A stretch of DNA of 64,000 nucleotides. It comes from Pseudomonas hygromyciniae (lineage in GTDB: Bacteria > Pseudomonadota > Gammaproteobacteria > Pseudomonadales > Pseudomonadaceae). The translations under genes were made by a program, and so were the position numbers. The first letter of the stretch is position 1. Each line of letters starts with the position of its first letter. The DNA lies in assembly GCF_016925675.1 (NCBI RefSeq), contig NZ_CP070506.1, positions 3,904,501 to 3,968,500 on the forward strand, given 5' to 3'. This document shows, piece by piece, positions 8,613 to 15,330 of the stretch. The notes under the pieces are model-generated. The model made no database searches. It was not told the origin of the DNA and worked only from the letters and a program-made list of their open reading frames with translations.

Positions 8613-8714
8613 CTCGCCGCTGTGCCCATGGCAATCGCCTCGGTGATCGCACTCCTGCGAAGCAACGGCGCGAGCTGCATGACCGGGAAAGTGCTGCATG
8701 TGAATGGGGGATTA
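8613..8714 (+). pseudogene. C-terminal fragment of a short-chain dehydrogenase
   Basis: A roughly 34-codon stretch reads like the last part of an SDR: an IASVIALLRSNGAS segment followed by MTGKVLHVNGG, matching the family's conserved end (IASVVAFLASDGASYVTG..VNGG). A TAA at 8610 closes the frame just upstream, and no Rossmann core or YxxxK motif is found in any frame nearby. It is therefore a relic. The rest of the gap 8234-8724 shows no convincing gene. Confidence 0.6.
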
Positions 8715-8724
8715 AATAACCCCG

Positions 8725-9051
8725 TCAGCCTGCCGCTGCGATTGCCAGGGCCAGTTGCGCGTCAGACATCAGCGCAGGCTTGTAGGTCGAGCGGTAATAC
8801 CTGCACGCCTGCTCGAACTGCGCACCACGGATCTGGCCATCGGAACCAATGAACGCCAACGCATCACTTTTGGATGATTTGAAAAGCTCTGGAATGTAGG
8901 ACGTTCCTGCGGTGGCTCCCGAGGTGATTACGAAAGGCGCTACCGAGGTGAGCATGAGCGCCCCCTGGAACGGGTTATTGTTCTCGGCGGCCGAAGCCAG
9001 ATTGCTAACCGACGCCAGGAAGGCGATTGCCAGGGGTTTGCACAAATCCAT
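8725..9051 (-). CDS. DUF2388 family exported protein
   Basis: A 108-residue protein with an N-terminal signal ending NLASAAE. The C-terminal half carries the DUF2388 pattern: KSDALAFIGSDGQIRGAQFE followed by ACRYYR and a final DAQLALAIAA. The family is largely restricted to Pseudomonas, occurs in several paralogues per genome, and has no known function. The exported N-terminus points to a periplasmic location. It stands alone here, beside the SDR relic and just outside the integrated element. Confidence 0.7.
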   Translation of the reverse strand: MDLCKPLAIAFLASVSNLASAAENNNPFQGALMLTSVAPFVITSGATAGTSYIPELFKSSKSDALAFIGSDGQIRGAQFEQACRYYRSTYKPALMSDAQLALAIAAAG

Positions 9052-9121
9052 TATTGATTGATTCCTTGCGTTCAGATGGGTGCCACGATAACAGAGCTGG
9101 GTGGTCGCGCTACTCCACTCC

Positions 9122-9322
9122 TTATACGCGCCTGTTATAAAAATGGTTTAGCGCTATCAGCTCGAGTACCGCTACGAAAACACAGAGCATGACGAAGCCA
9201 GGACCGCAGACCCGCTTGCGCTTGGATGGGCCATTCCCTGACAAGATCGCACCGGTGTAGCAGGTAAATACTAAGAGAAGCCCGAGCAGGATATAGAATC
9301 CTTGTGTTCGCCATTGGGTCAT
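9122..9322 (-). CDS. small two-helix membrane protein
   Basis: An ORF of 66 residues from the ATG at 9322 (MTQWRTQGFYILLGLLLVFT). Two hydrophobic segments flank a basic GNGPSKRKRVCG loop, giving an inner-membrane hairpin. I recognise no family. Its start lies 22 bases from the left repeat of the island, so it may have lost its original promoter. Coding status is supported by the helix pattern only. Confidence 0.45.
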   Translation of the reverse strand: MTQWRTQGFYILLGLLLVFTCYTGAILSGNGPSKRKRVCGPGFVMLCVFVAVLELIALNHFYNRRV

Positions 9323-9343
9323 GTGTCCATGCCTGTGGTTATG

Positions 9344-9419
9344 GCGCGGGTTTTGCGCAGGCACAAAAAAGCCGATCTGGCTAATTGGCTTAAGCCTCTG
9401 ATTTTAATTGGTAAATATG
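9344..9419. repeat. distal direct repeat (att-like) of the island
   Basis: The first 33 bases (9344-9376) are identical to 14447-14479. The remaining 43 match 14480-14522 at roughly three positions in four, and the match stops exactly where the other copy reaches the tRNA CCA. The repeat contains a degenerate form of the tRNA-Pro terminator hairpin, consistent with a chromosomal end displaced by insertion. Confidence 0.75.
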
Positions 9420-9565
9420 CTAATAAGGCCAAATTCAACGCCCTTTACGGGGTCGGTAGTACGGGACAGTTCACCGATCAATCTCTACAAATGCCCAAGC
9501 GTGTTGCGAGCATTGGCTAGCCGTGCCATGGCAGAATGCTCGGCATTAATTTAAGGGAGTCAGGG

Positions 9566-10024
9566 ATGAAAGCTATCGCCATCGCAGCGCTGCTGTTACT
9601 CACAGGATGCGCGTCCAAGGTCGTCGAGTACCAACCGGCTACGATCACTGCAGAACAAGCCAGATCGGTGATTGAGCAGGTGTTGATGGAACAGCCTGAG
9701 AAGACCAGGCCCGAGCAAGTTTTCTTCACCAATGAGTACCTCGCCTATGGGGGCGGTGTCGTTTCCTCCAGTAGCGGCTTTGCGAGCGCTGTACCTATCG
9801 GAAATGGTGCGATTGCCGCCGGCAACTCGGTAACCTCATCCAAAGCCGTTCAGACCAGGATCTACTTCAACTCGATCGGCTCAGCGACTTTATACACCAA
9901 GCGCAACCGCTGGGTCGTGATCACCCGAAACCAGGCTGGGGGCACACTGAACCAATCCCGGGTCGATACCCAACAAAAGGCACAGCGTTTCATCGATGCG
10001 ATGATGTACTTCAAGGCCAAATGA
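9566..10024 (+). CDS. small lipoprotein of unknown function
   Basis: A 152-residue protein starting at the ATG at 9566, which has AAGGGAG upstream; an earlier in-frame start at 9536 would spoil the signal. Residues 1-16 end in the lipobox LLTGC. The mature part has a Gly/Ser-rich segment (residues 65-95), then YFNSIGSATLYTKRNRWVVI and an RVDTQQKAQRFIDAMMYF end, which could be a small beta-rich domain closed by a helix. No family is recognised. It is the first intact gene inside the left repeat of the island. Confidence 0.65.
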   Translation: MKAIAIAALLLLTGCASKVVEYQPATITAEQARSVIEQVLMEQPEKTRPEQVFFTNEYLAYGGGVVSSSSGFASAVPIGNGAIAAGNSVTSSKAVQTRIYFNSIGSATLYTKRNRWVVITRNQAGGTLNQSRVDTQQKAQRFIDAMMYFKAK

Positions 10025-10176
10025 CAGCTCTGCCAACTGGCTGCTGATACGAAAGTATGGTCTCACACAGGACGTGCAATCACCGAAAGTAGCGGACGAA
10101 GAAGCTCGCGCAGATATGCTAGACACCTGTCACACACAAAAAGACCAGAATAAAGACCTATATAGGAATCTTATCT

Positions 10177-10566
10177 ATACAAAATCTTCTGGCTGATGTG
10201 GTTGTCAGCGTTTCCGAACTCAAGAGAAACCCCTCCTCCGTCTTGAGTGGCGCCAACGGTATGCCTATGGCTGTGCTTAACCACAACTTCGTTATGGGCT
10301 ACATGGGCCCAGAAAACGTCTACGAGGCAATGGTTGAGCGCCTGGACGAACTGAAACTGGTACAGATCGTTAAAGCTCGGCTCGATGCCAGCGAAACACC
10401 TGTTCGGGTATCTCTCGACGAACCCAGAGGCCCACAGAACAATCTGTCGCGCCAACTCGGACGACATGCTCGCCGCCGGCGCTATCGTTCAAATGGAAAA
10501 GCTGGAAATGGACGAGCTGGCCAACGCGGCGTATTGGCATGCAGTCGAAACCCTAATCGACTGTGA
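10177..10566 (+). pseudogene. Phd/YefM-type antitoxin remnant with mutated start
   Basis: The stretch VVVSVSELKRNPSSVLSGAN and the following MAVLNHNFVMGYM, YEAMVERLDELKL and TPVRVSLDE match Phd/YefM antitoxins almost end to end. The codon where the family start belongs (10177) is ATA rather than ATG, preceding QNLLAD; the first usable start is GTG at 10198, seven codons in. After codon 10420-10422 the expected C-terminal end is replaced by an unrelated frame running to 10566. No RelE/ParE-type toxin follows. Expression from the GTG is conceivable but the gene looks inactivated. Confidence 0.6.
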
Positions 10567-10702
10567 ACCCGGACTCCTCGCCTGGGGCCTCTAAGACCTG
10601 ATGCAGCGAACTGGCGGCCCACGCATAGGCAAGCTCAACAGCAGCATCAAGTGCGCCGTGTGTCTGGACCGGTTCGTACTGCGGGATGCTCCAAGCGGGT
10701 AG
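10466..10702 (+). pseudogene. phage-type hypothetical protein, interrupted by TAA
   Basis: One frame reads MLAAGAIVQMEKLEMDELAN, then AYWHAVETLIDCEPGLLAWGL, a TAA at 10592-10594, and continues in the same frame with DLMQRTGGPRIGKLNSS to a TAG at 10700-10702. Codon use looks coding on both sides of the TAA, so a single nonsense change probably split a gene of about 78 codons. No family is recognised. It overlaps the altered 3' end of the antitoxin remnant. Confidence 0.4.
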
Positions 10703-10705
10703 AAC

Positions 10706-11551
10706 CTAAAATAACTGCATGACGATGACGCCTTGACCTGCAAAGCTTCCCGGCTCAGCATCTTGCAGGCCGGAATGTAGAACTGAAGTTATTTTTAGGG
10801 TAGCCGTTTGCCCAAATCCTCGGAACTCATAACCATCGGCCAGATTCTTGCCTTGAGTATGCAGGCTGGCCGTTAATCTGCCTGCTCTTCCTAAGTCAAT
10901 AACTTTCGGGCCCGCTAGTAGTAGTCTTACGTTAACCCAGTTATCACACAAAATATTTATGTTTCCGTAAGCCTCTGCATTATTGACTTTATCTGACACT
11001 AACGTATTGTATGAAATATCTAATTGCTGAGTAATAGTGCAGGAAACATTTACTGGGGGCAGATTAAGGCATGTTACTTGTGGCAAAGCTTTCATATTTA
11101 TATCTCTGGTGTCTGACACTCCAAGTGTGACGCATAATGAAATATCAGCGAATTTGAATCTAAGTTCCTTACTTATAATGCCGTATTTTTTCACCCATAT
11201 ATCTCTGGCCTCTTTCAGAGTGGCGCCGTAAGACATCTGTACAGAGTTTCTGTCCATGTCGGATTGGCATCCCGCCAGTAAATCGTCAAGCATGCAAGGC
11301 TTAAGTAAGCAGCCTGAAGCATGATGGCATATTATGTTTTGGTTATCCTCATTAGGCCACACTACTTTCGCATAGGCAATTGTATTCCAGTTGTCTTTCC
11401 GTACGGTTAGCGCGTCTATGTACGCTGCGGCCAGGCAGTATGGGGTCGCTATAATTAAGATCAACAGAGCTAAAAGTCTGTTGAATATCTTTAGAGTGGA
11501 GCGCCGGCTATTGAACGGTACGTGCGTGTTGATCTCTTCAATTTGATACAT
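10706..11551 (-). CDS. fimbria-like adhesin/pilin protein, AT-rich
   Basis: A 281-residue exported protein whose signal has a long basic n-region, then LLALLILIIATPYCLAAAYI. Six or more Cys residues are spread through the chain. The C-terminal half (from about residue 165, PVNVSCTITQQLDISYNTL) resembles the pilin-like domain of chaperone-usher adhesins, including a late GRAGRLTASLHTQGKNL segment. No chaperone, usher or major pilin gene is in the window, so it is an orphan. The base composition is clearly more AT-rich than the flanking genes and codon use is unlike the host, signs of recent transfer. Assignment to a fimbrial family is tentative. Confidence 0.55.
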   Translation of the reverse strand: MYQIEEINTHVPFNSRRSTLKIFNRLLALLILIIATPYCLAAAYIDALTVRKDNWNTIAYAKVVWPNEDNQNIICHHASGCLLKPCMLDDLLAGCQSDMDRNSVQMSYGATLKEARDIWVKKYGIISKELRFKFADISLCVTLGVSDTRDINMKALPQVTCLNLPPVNVSCTITQQLDISYNTLVSDKVNNAEAYGNINILCDNWVNVRLLLAGPKVIDLGRAGRLTASLHTQGKNLADGYEFRGFGQTATLKITSVLHSGLQDAEPGSFAGQGVIVMQLF

Positions 11552-12454
11552 GTTTTTTCTCTACAAATTTCATTCCTCAATGATACTGATTTATGCCCGA
11601 GCAATTCCAGATACAGAAAAGCCGGACGCCATCCAAGATAAATCTTGGTTACACCAAGCTATCCATCAGCACAACGTCTTCCTGAAAGCCTTCTTCAAAC
11701 AATGCAGAAACCCAACACCACAATCACCAGTCGACGCAGCAAGACTGAGCGACAATACCCTCTCACCCCAGAATACAAATACAACCTAAGTATTCGCTCA
11801 GCCATTACTGAACTGAAGCGACACCTGCACCCACATCTCTAAGCTCTACCTTTCCAAATACTCTGCCCACTGCGCTGTTCAAACCCCAAGTCCACAATTG
11901 TTCAAGCACTGAGCTCTGACTCATCATCTCGTAGCACACGCCGATTGTGCTTGAGAATTAACGGAAAAAAGCTCTACAGCCCCGTACAAGAAGGGCTGTA
12001 GAGCTTCGCCCTGAAGCGATTGTGTGCAGAAGCAGTTCAACGCCTGAAGGTCAACACTCCATAAACGACCGCGCCCCCAATGATAGCGCCCTGGGCCAAC
12101 TGGCCCCGAGCCACGCCATCCGCGCCAAGGCCCTGCAGTTACCCAGCCTGTAGGCGGTGATGATCGCCAGCGGTCGCGCCGTGGGCTTTTGCGAAGCCCT
12201 GGAAGTGCTGCGCGCCCTGAATCCCCGGGATCTGGAAAGCCTGTATATCACCCTCGATAACGCTGGCCTGCAACGACAGCAGTAATTGCAGGTGGCGCCG
12301 TAATGGTCGAGGCCTATCAAGCCTGCTGGTCGAGCTCCTCACCACTCCGTCATAGGCCTGCTCGAACGTCACTCCCCTGCTCCGGCTTTGATCAGCATCT
12401 GCCGCCAGGTCTCCCGCTCTTTGATCCGCGCGCTTGAGCACGTCGGCGAACACC
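11552..12454. other. degenerate 900-base stretch inside the island
   Basis: No intact gene is seen. Around 12072-12275 one plus-strand frame has coding-like codon use (ALGQLAPSHAIRAKALQLPSL, a TAG, then VGFCEALEVLRALNPRD to a TAA), suggesting a dead ORF I cannot identify. Two overlapping short frames near 11550-11842 are AT-rich and unconvincing. A strong hairpin is listed separately. Confidence 0.45.
11965..12006 (-). terminator. strong hairpin with T-tract, minus-strand terminator
   Basis: GCTCTACAGCCC (11971-11982) pairs perfectly with GGGCTGTAGAGC (11993-12004), extended by two A-T pairs. On the minus strand the stem is followed by TTTTTT. No convincing minus-strand gene ends upstream of it, so its transcript may have been lost with the island's decay. 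Confidence 0.7.
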
Positions 12455-12853
12455 ATGACGGCGCGGGTATGGATTCCTCGTAAGAATGTTCCTGCGGGGA
12501 AAGCGATCTGGGAAGAAATCAACTCCCTGCCATCGCCGTCACCAGTAGAGCACGCCCTTCGCCTTGTGGGGCTTGAGCCAGGTCTGCCAATGCTCACCGA
12601 TACCGGCCGCTGGTACGCGCCAACCCTCCGGGGTTTCGGCGCTCCACGCAACATCTGGTGCGTCAGCGTCCCATGGAAAGACATCGACCCATCAAGACTT
12701 GAGCAGTACAGAGCCGATAAGGCTGAAGGCAAGCGCTTCAACGGTGAGCTTGACGCACTGCTGTGGCTGCCCCCTGCCGATTGGCAAGAGGTGAAGTCCT
12801 GGCAGATCGAGAAAGAAACCGAAGAGCTATCGGCCAAGTCTGAAGCCGCCTAA
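12455..12853 (+). CDS. phage-type hypothetical protein
   Basis: A 132-residue soluble protein starting MTARVWIPRKNVPAGKAIW at 12455; an earlier TTG at 12434 is possible. Composition is balanced, with Trp-rich segments (WCVSVPWKDIDPS, LLWLPPADWQEVKSW) and an acidic, helical C-terminus. The style resembles hypothetical proteins common in Pseudomonas prophages. I recognise no named family. It precedes the broken membrane protein, excisionase and integrase on the same strand and was probably part of that transcript. Confidence 0.5.
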   Translation: MTARVWIPRKNVPAGKAIWEEINSLPSPSPVEHALRLVGLEPGLPMLTDTGRWYAPTLRGFGAPRNIWCVSVPWKDIDPSRLEQYRADKAEGKRFNGELDALLWLPPADWQEVKSWQIEKETEELSAKSEAA

Positions 12854-12895
12854 ACCACCCCCCACCTTCTGCCGCCCAGCGCGGCAAGCCCCCCC

Positions 12896-13116
12896 ATGCA
12901 CGCAACGAAACTCACCCTGCTCCTGACGGCCATCGTGTTGTACGTGGCAGGGTCCACCTTCTGGTTTTTCTGGCAGGTGCCGGAGCTGCTCTCCACCGGT
13001 ACCGGCCCACCCTGGTCGCAGCATTCGCAGGCACCGTCGCCTGGATGCTGCTCACCTTCGGTTTCATCATCCACATCATCAAGACAGCGCGGCCTACAGC
13101 GGGCGCCGGGAGGTAG
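12896..13116 (+). pseudogene. small two-helix membrane protein, frameshifted
   Basis: The ATG at 12896 opens MHATKLTLLLTAIVLYVAGS and a first helix up to about codon 36. Near 13005-13008 the coding frame changes. The continuing frame reads TLVAAFAGTVAWMLLTFGF, a second helix, then IIHIIKTARPTAGAGR and a TAG at 13114-13116, two bases before the excisionase start. Restoring one base at GGCCCACC would give a normal protein of about 73 residues. A single-base deletion is the simplest explanation; sequencing error cannot be excluded. Confidence 0.6.
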
Positions 13117-13118
13117 CT

Positions 13119-13331
13119 ATGAAAAAGGAACTCATCAAGATCAGCGAATTTCAGCGCCGACGTTGGGGAGAAAACGGCACGCCGCAGTGCCCACAAGCTA
13201 TTCGAAACCACATCCGCAACGGCCGGGTGCCGGGCGAGCAAATCGGGAAACTCTGGTACGTAGACTGGGCGGGGTTCAACGCGTCCAGCGACAACGACCT
13301 TGTCGCAATGGTAATGAAAGGAGCTGCATGA
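13119..13331 (+). CDS. excisionase-like DNA-binding protein
   Basis: A 70-residue protein beginning MKKELIKISEFQRRRWGENG, with a winged-helix-style core CPQAIRNHIRNGRVPGEQIG followed by KLWYVDW. This order (HTH, then a short wing ending in an aromatic cluster) is that of lambdoid and AlpA-like excisionases that bend att DNA and steer the integrase towards excision. Its stop overlaps the integrase start (ATGA near 13328-13331), the usual xis-int arrangement. It is intact, unlike its partner. Confidence 0.7.
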   Translation: MKKELIKISEFQRRRWGENGTPQCPQAIRNHIRNGRVPGEQIGKLWYVDWAGFNASSDNDLVAMVMKGAA

Positions 13332-14442
13332 TGTCCCCACGGCCGCGCAACACTGCGAACAAGAGCCTTCCGCAGAACCTGTACTACGACGCGCCGCGCG
13401 GGACATATCGCTACCGGCGCCCTACCTAGGGGAAGTTTTCCCGTTCGGCGCTGATCGCCTGAAAGCCATAGACGCTGCTAAGCAACTGAACCTGGAGTTC
13501 ATGCAAGGGGCTGACCTGATTGGCGCCGTGATGGGGAACTCATCCGAGTCTTTCGCCGGCTTCCTCGATGCTTACGAGCGCGATGTCTTGCCGCCACGCG
13601 AGCTGGCCAAGGGAACCCTGGGGCTCTATGCAGTGCATTTTCTAAGCTTCCGCAAGCAGTTCGAAGGGAAAGCTGTCGATCAGATCACGATCCGCATGAT
13701 CGCCGAGATGCTCGATGCACTGACCCCGAGGACGGCAAACCAGTGTCGTGCCTTGCTGGTCGACATCTTCAACCATGCCGCCGCTAAAGGGTTGTGCCCA
13801 GACAACCCGGCGGCGAGCACCATCAACCGGATCGAGAAGAAGCAGCGCAAGCGCCACACGATTGAAGGCTTGAAAGCCATCCGAGAGAAGTCGCCAGTGT
13901 GGCTGCAAAACGCAATCGACTTGGCCTTGATCACCGCCCAATGCCGTACCGACATCCTTAACATGCGATTTGACGGTGTTCGGGAGGGGTACCTGTATGT
14001 GGTGCAGCAAAAAACAGCCAAGGCCAGCGATGCCGCATGGATCAGGTTCACGGTAACTGAAGAGCTGCAAGCGGTGATCAGTCGATGCCGGGATGATATC
14101 GCCTCGCCTTACCTGGTGCACCGTCGCCCAGATCGCCTGAAACAAAAGCAAGCGCAGACGAAGGACCACTGGACCCAGGTCGAAGAGAGATATTTGACGC
14201 GGGCTTTCAAGGAGGCCCGGGAGGCAGCAGGCTGTTACAAGGGATGGAAGGAGGAAGAGATGCCAGGCTTCCATGAGGTGCGAGCGCTATCGCTTCACCT
14301 GTACCAGAAAGTCGGAAAGGACGGGCAGAAGATCGCAGGCCAAGCCAGCGAGAAGATGACCAAGAACTACCAGAAGGACCACGCAGAAATCGTCTGGTCT
14401 GAAGCAATTCCAGATCTAAATATCAGCGAAATCACCGGGTAG
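13328..14442 (+). pseudogene. int: tyrosine integrase, inactivated by stop, frameshift and catalytic change
   Basis: The N-terminal arm-binding part starts at 13328 (MSPRPRNTANKSLPQNLYY, then APRGTYRYRRPT) and is cut by a TAG at 13427-13429. A shift within 13430-13440 moves the rest into another frame, which reads FPFGADRLKAIDAAKQLNLEF and on through the core domain to 14442. The catalytic domain keeps HEVR near the end and the Tyr of MTKNYQKDH. The first catalytic Arg, expected in TAQRR.DIL, is Cys here (TAQCRTDIL, codon TGC). Full length would be about 370 residues. It lies five bases from the inner att-like repeat, as usual for the element's own integrase. Confidence 0.8.
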
Positions 14443-14446
14443 TTTT

Positions 14447-14522
14447 GCGCGGGTTTTGCGCAGGCACAAAAAAGCCGATTTAGCTGATCGGCTTAAGTGT
14501 CTGATTTTACTCAGGAAATATG
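14447..14522. repeat. tRNA-proximal direct repeat (att-like) of the island
   Basis: Partner of the repeat at 9344-9419: 33 identical bases, then imperfect identity up to the tRNA CCA. It contains the intact tRNA-Pro terminator hairpin. Confidence 0.75.
14468..14494 (-). terminator. terminator of tRNA-Pro
   Basis: On the minus strand AAGCCGAT and ATCGGCTT form a perfect 8-bp stem followed by TTTT, 27 bases after the tRNA 3' end. Confidence 0.8.
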
Positions 14523-14597
14523 GTCGGGACGGAGTGATTCGAACACTCGACCCCTAGCACCCCATGCTAGTGCGCTACCGGACTGCGCTACGCCCCG
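14521..14597 (-). tRNA. tRNA-Pro(GGG)
   Basis: A 77-base cloverleaf including the encoded CCA. The 5' CGGGGCG acceptor strand pairs with CGTCCCG through one G-T wobble, and the anticodon stem CTAGC/GCTAG encloses loop ATGGGGT, anticodon GGG, with GTTCGAATC in the T arm. It serves as the landmark for the integrated element downstream of its 3' end. Confidence 0.95.
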
Positions 14598-14687
14598 ACT
14601 AGGCGTGAAACTGGGTTCGCTTCGTAACGAAGCGATCAGGAATATACCGCAAGCATTTGAAATGTGGAAGTATTTTAAAGGCTTGTT

Positions 14688-15044
14688 TCACTTCTTCAAA
14701 ACAACCAGCACATCTTCCAGTTCGGAGATCATCTGGCGGATCAGTTGCTTGTATTGGGTGGTGTCGTCTTTGGCTTCATCACCGGACATACGCTGACGTG
14801 CGCCGCTGATGGTGAACCCTTGGTCGTACAGCAACGCGCGGATCTGTCGGATCATCAGCACATCCTGGCGCTGATAATACCGACGGTTCCCAGTACGTTT
14901 GACGGGGTTGAGTTGAGGAAACTCCTGCTCCCAATAGCGCAGCACGTGCGGTTTTACCGCACACAGCTCGCTGACTTCACCGATGGTGAAGTAGCGTTTG
15001 CCTGGGATGACGGGTAGCTCGTCGTTATGACTTGGTTCCAGCAT
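14688..15044 (-). CDS. MerR-family transcriptional regulator
   Basis: A 118-residue protein with the MerR N-terminal winged helix: [20 protein letters not shown], then [11 protein letters not shown] and [20 protein letters not shown] short helical tail ([19 protein letters not shown]) could dimerise. No metal-binding Cys set is present, so it is not a metal sensor. I use the ATG at 15044, which overlaps the end of ihfA by 20 bases; an in-frame start at 15053 is also possible. It is translated with ihfA, an arrangement conserved in pseudomonads. Target genes are unknown. Confidence 0.85.
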   Translation of the reverse strand: MLEPSHNDELPVIPGKRYFTIGEVSELCAVKPHVLRYWEQEFPQLNPVKRTGNRRYYQRQDVLMIRQIRALLYDQGFTISGARQRMSGDEAKDDTTQYKQLIRQMISELEDVLVVLKK

Positions 15045-15327
15045 AAGCCTCAACTCGGGCCTTCAACTTCTGCCCTGGACGAAAGGTGACCACACGGCGA
15101 GCCGTGATCGGGATTTCTTCTCCCGTTTTTGGATTGCGGCCAGGCCGCTGGCGTTTGTCCCGCAGGTCAAAATTGCCGAAACCGGACAATTTGACCTGTT
15201 CGTTGTCTTCCAGAGCGTGCCTGATTTCTTCAAAAAACAGCTCGACCAATTCCTTGGCCTCGCGCTTGTTCAGACCCAACTCTTCGTACAGACGTTCCGC
15301 CATCTCAGCTTTCGTCAAAGCCCCCAT
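15025..15327 (-). CDS. ihfA: integration host factor subunit alpha
   Basis: A 100-residue DNA-bending protein of the HU/IHF family, beginning [20 protein letters not shown]. The beta-arm carries the IHF-type [17 protein letters not shown] segment with the Pro that intercalates into the minor groove, followed by [14 protein letters not shown]. It pairs with IhfB to compact DNA and assist recombination, replication and sigma-54 promoters. It begins three bases after the pheT stop, so it is part of the pheST-ihfA operon as in other gamma-proteobacteria. Confidence 0.97.
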   Translation of the reverse strand: MGALTKAEMAERLYEELGLNKREAKELVELFFEEIRHALEDNEQVKLSGFGNFDLRDKRQRPGRNPKTGEEIPITARRVVTFRPGQKLKARVEAYAGTKS

Positions 15328-15330
15328 ACG

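Larger units (their letters stand above)
9344..14522. mobile_element. decayed integrative element at tRNA-Pro(GGG)
   Basis: A segment of about 5.2 kb bounded by 76-bp direct repeats, with the integrase gene ending five bases before the inner repeat and that repeat abutting the tRNA-Pro 3' end. Contents are a lipoprotein, an orphan antitoxin remnant, a broken phage-like ORF, an AT-rich fimbria-like gene, a phage-type hypothetical gene, a frameshifted small membrane protein, an excisionase and a broken integrase. Gene density and codon use differ from the flanks. No structural phage genes remain, so this is a satellite or prophage remnant. Several independent lesions indicate it can no longer excise on its own. 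Confidence 0.75.

Noticed and set aside
8200..8699. Minus-strand frames upstream of the DMT-like gene
   Set aside because: Atypical composition, no ribosome sites, and the SDR relic on the plus strand explains part of the region.
12139..12837. 232-codon minus-strand frame in the island ending towards the orphan terminator
   Set aside because: Opposite a better plus-strand protein (12455-12853), with Ser/Arg-rich composition and no family features.
14521..14597. Integration into the tRNA-Pro 3' end itself
   Set aside because: No copy of the tRNA 3' part follows the outer repeat at 9420; matching stops at the CCA, so the crossover must lie in the flanking repeat.
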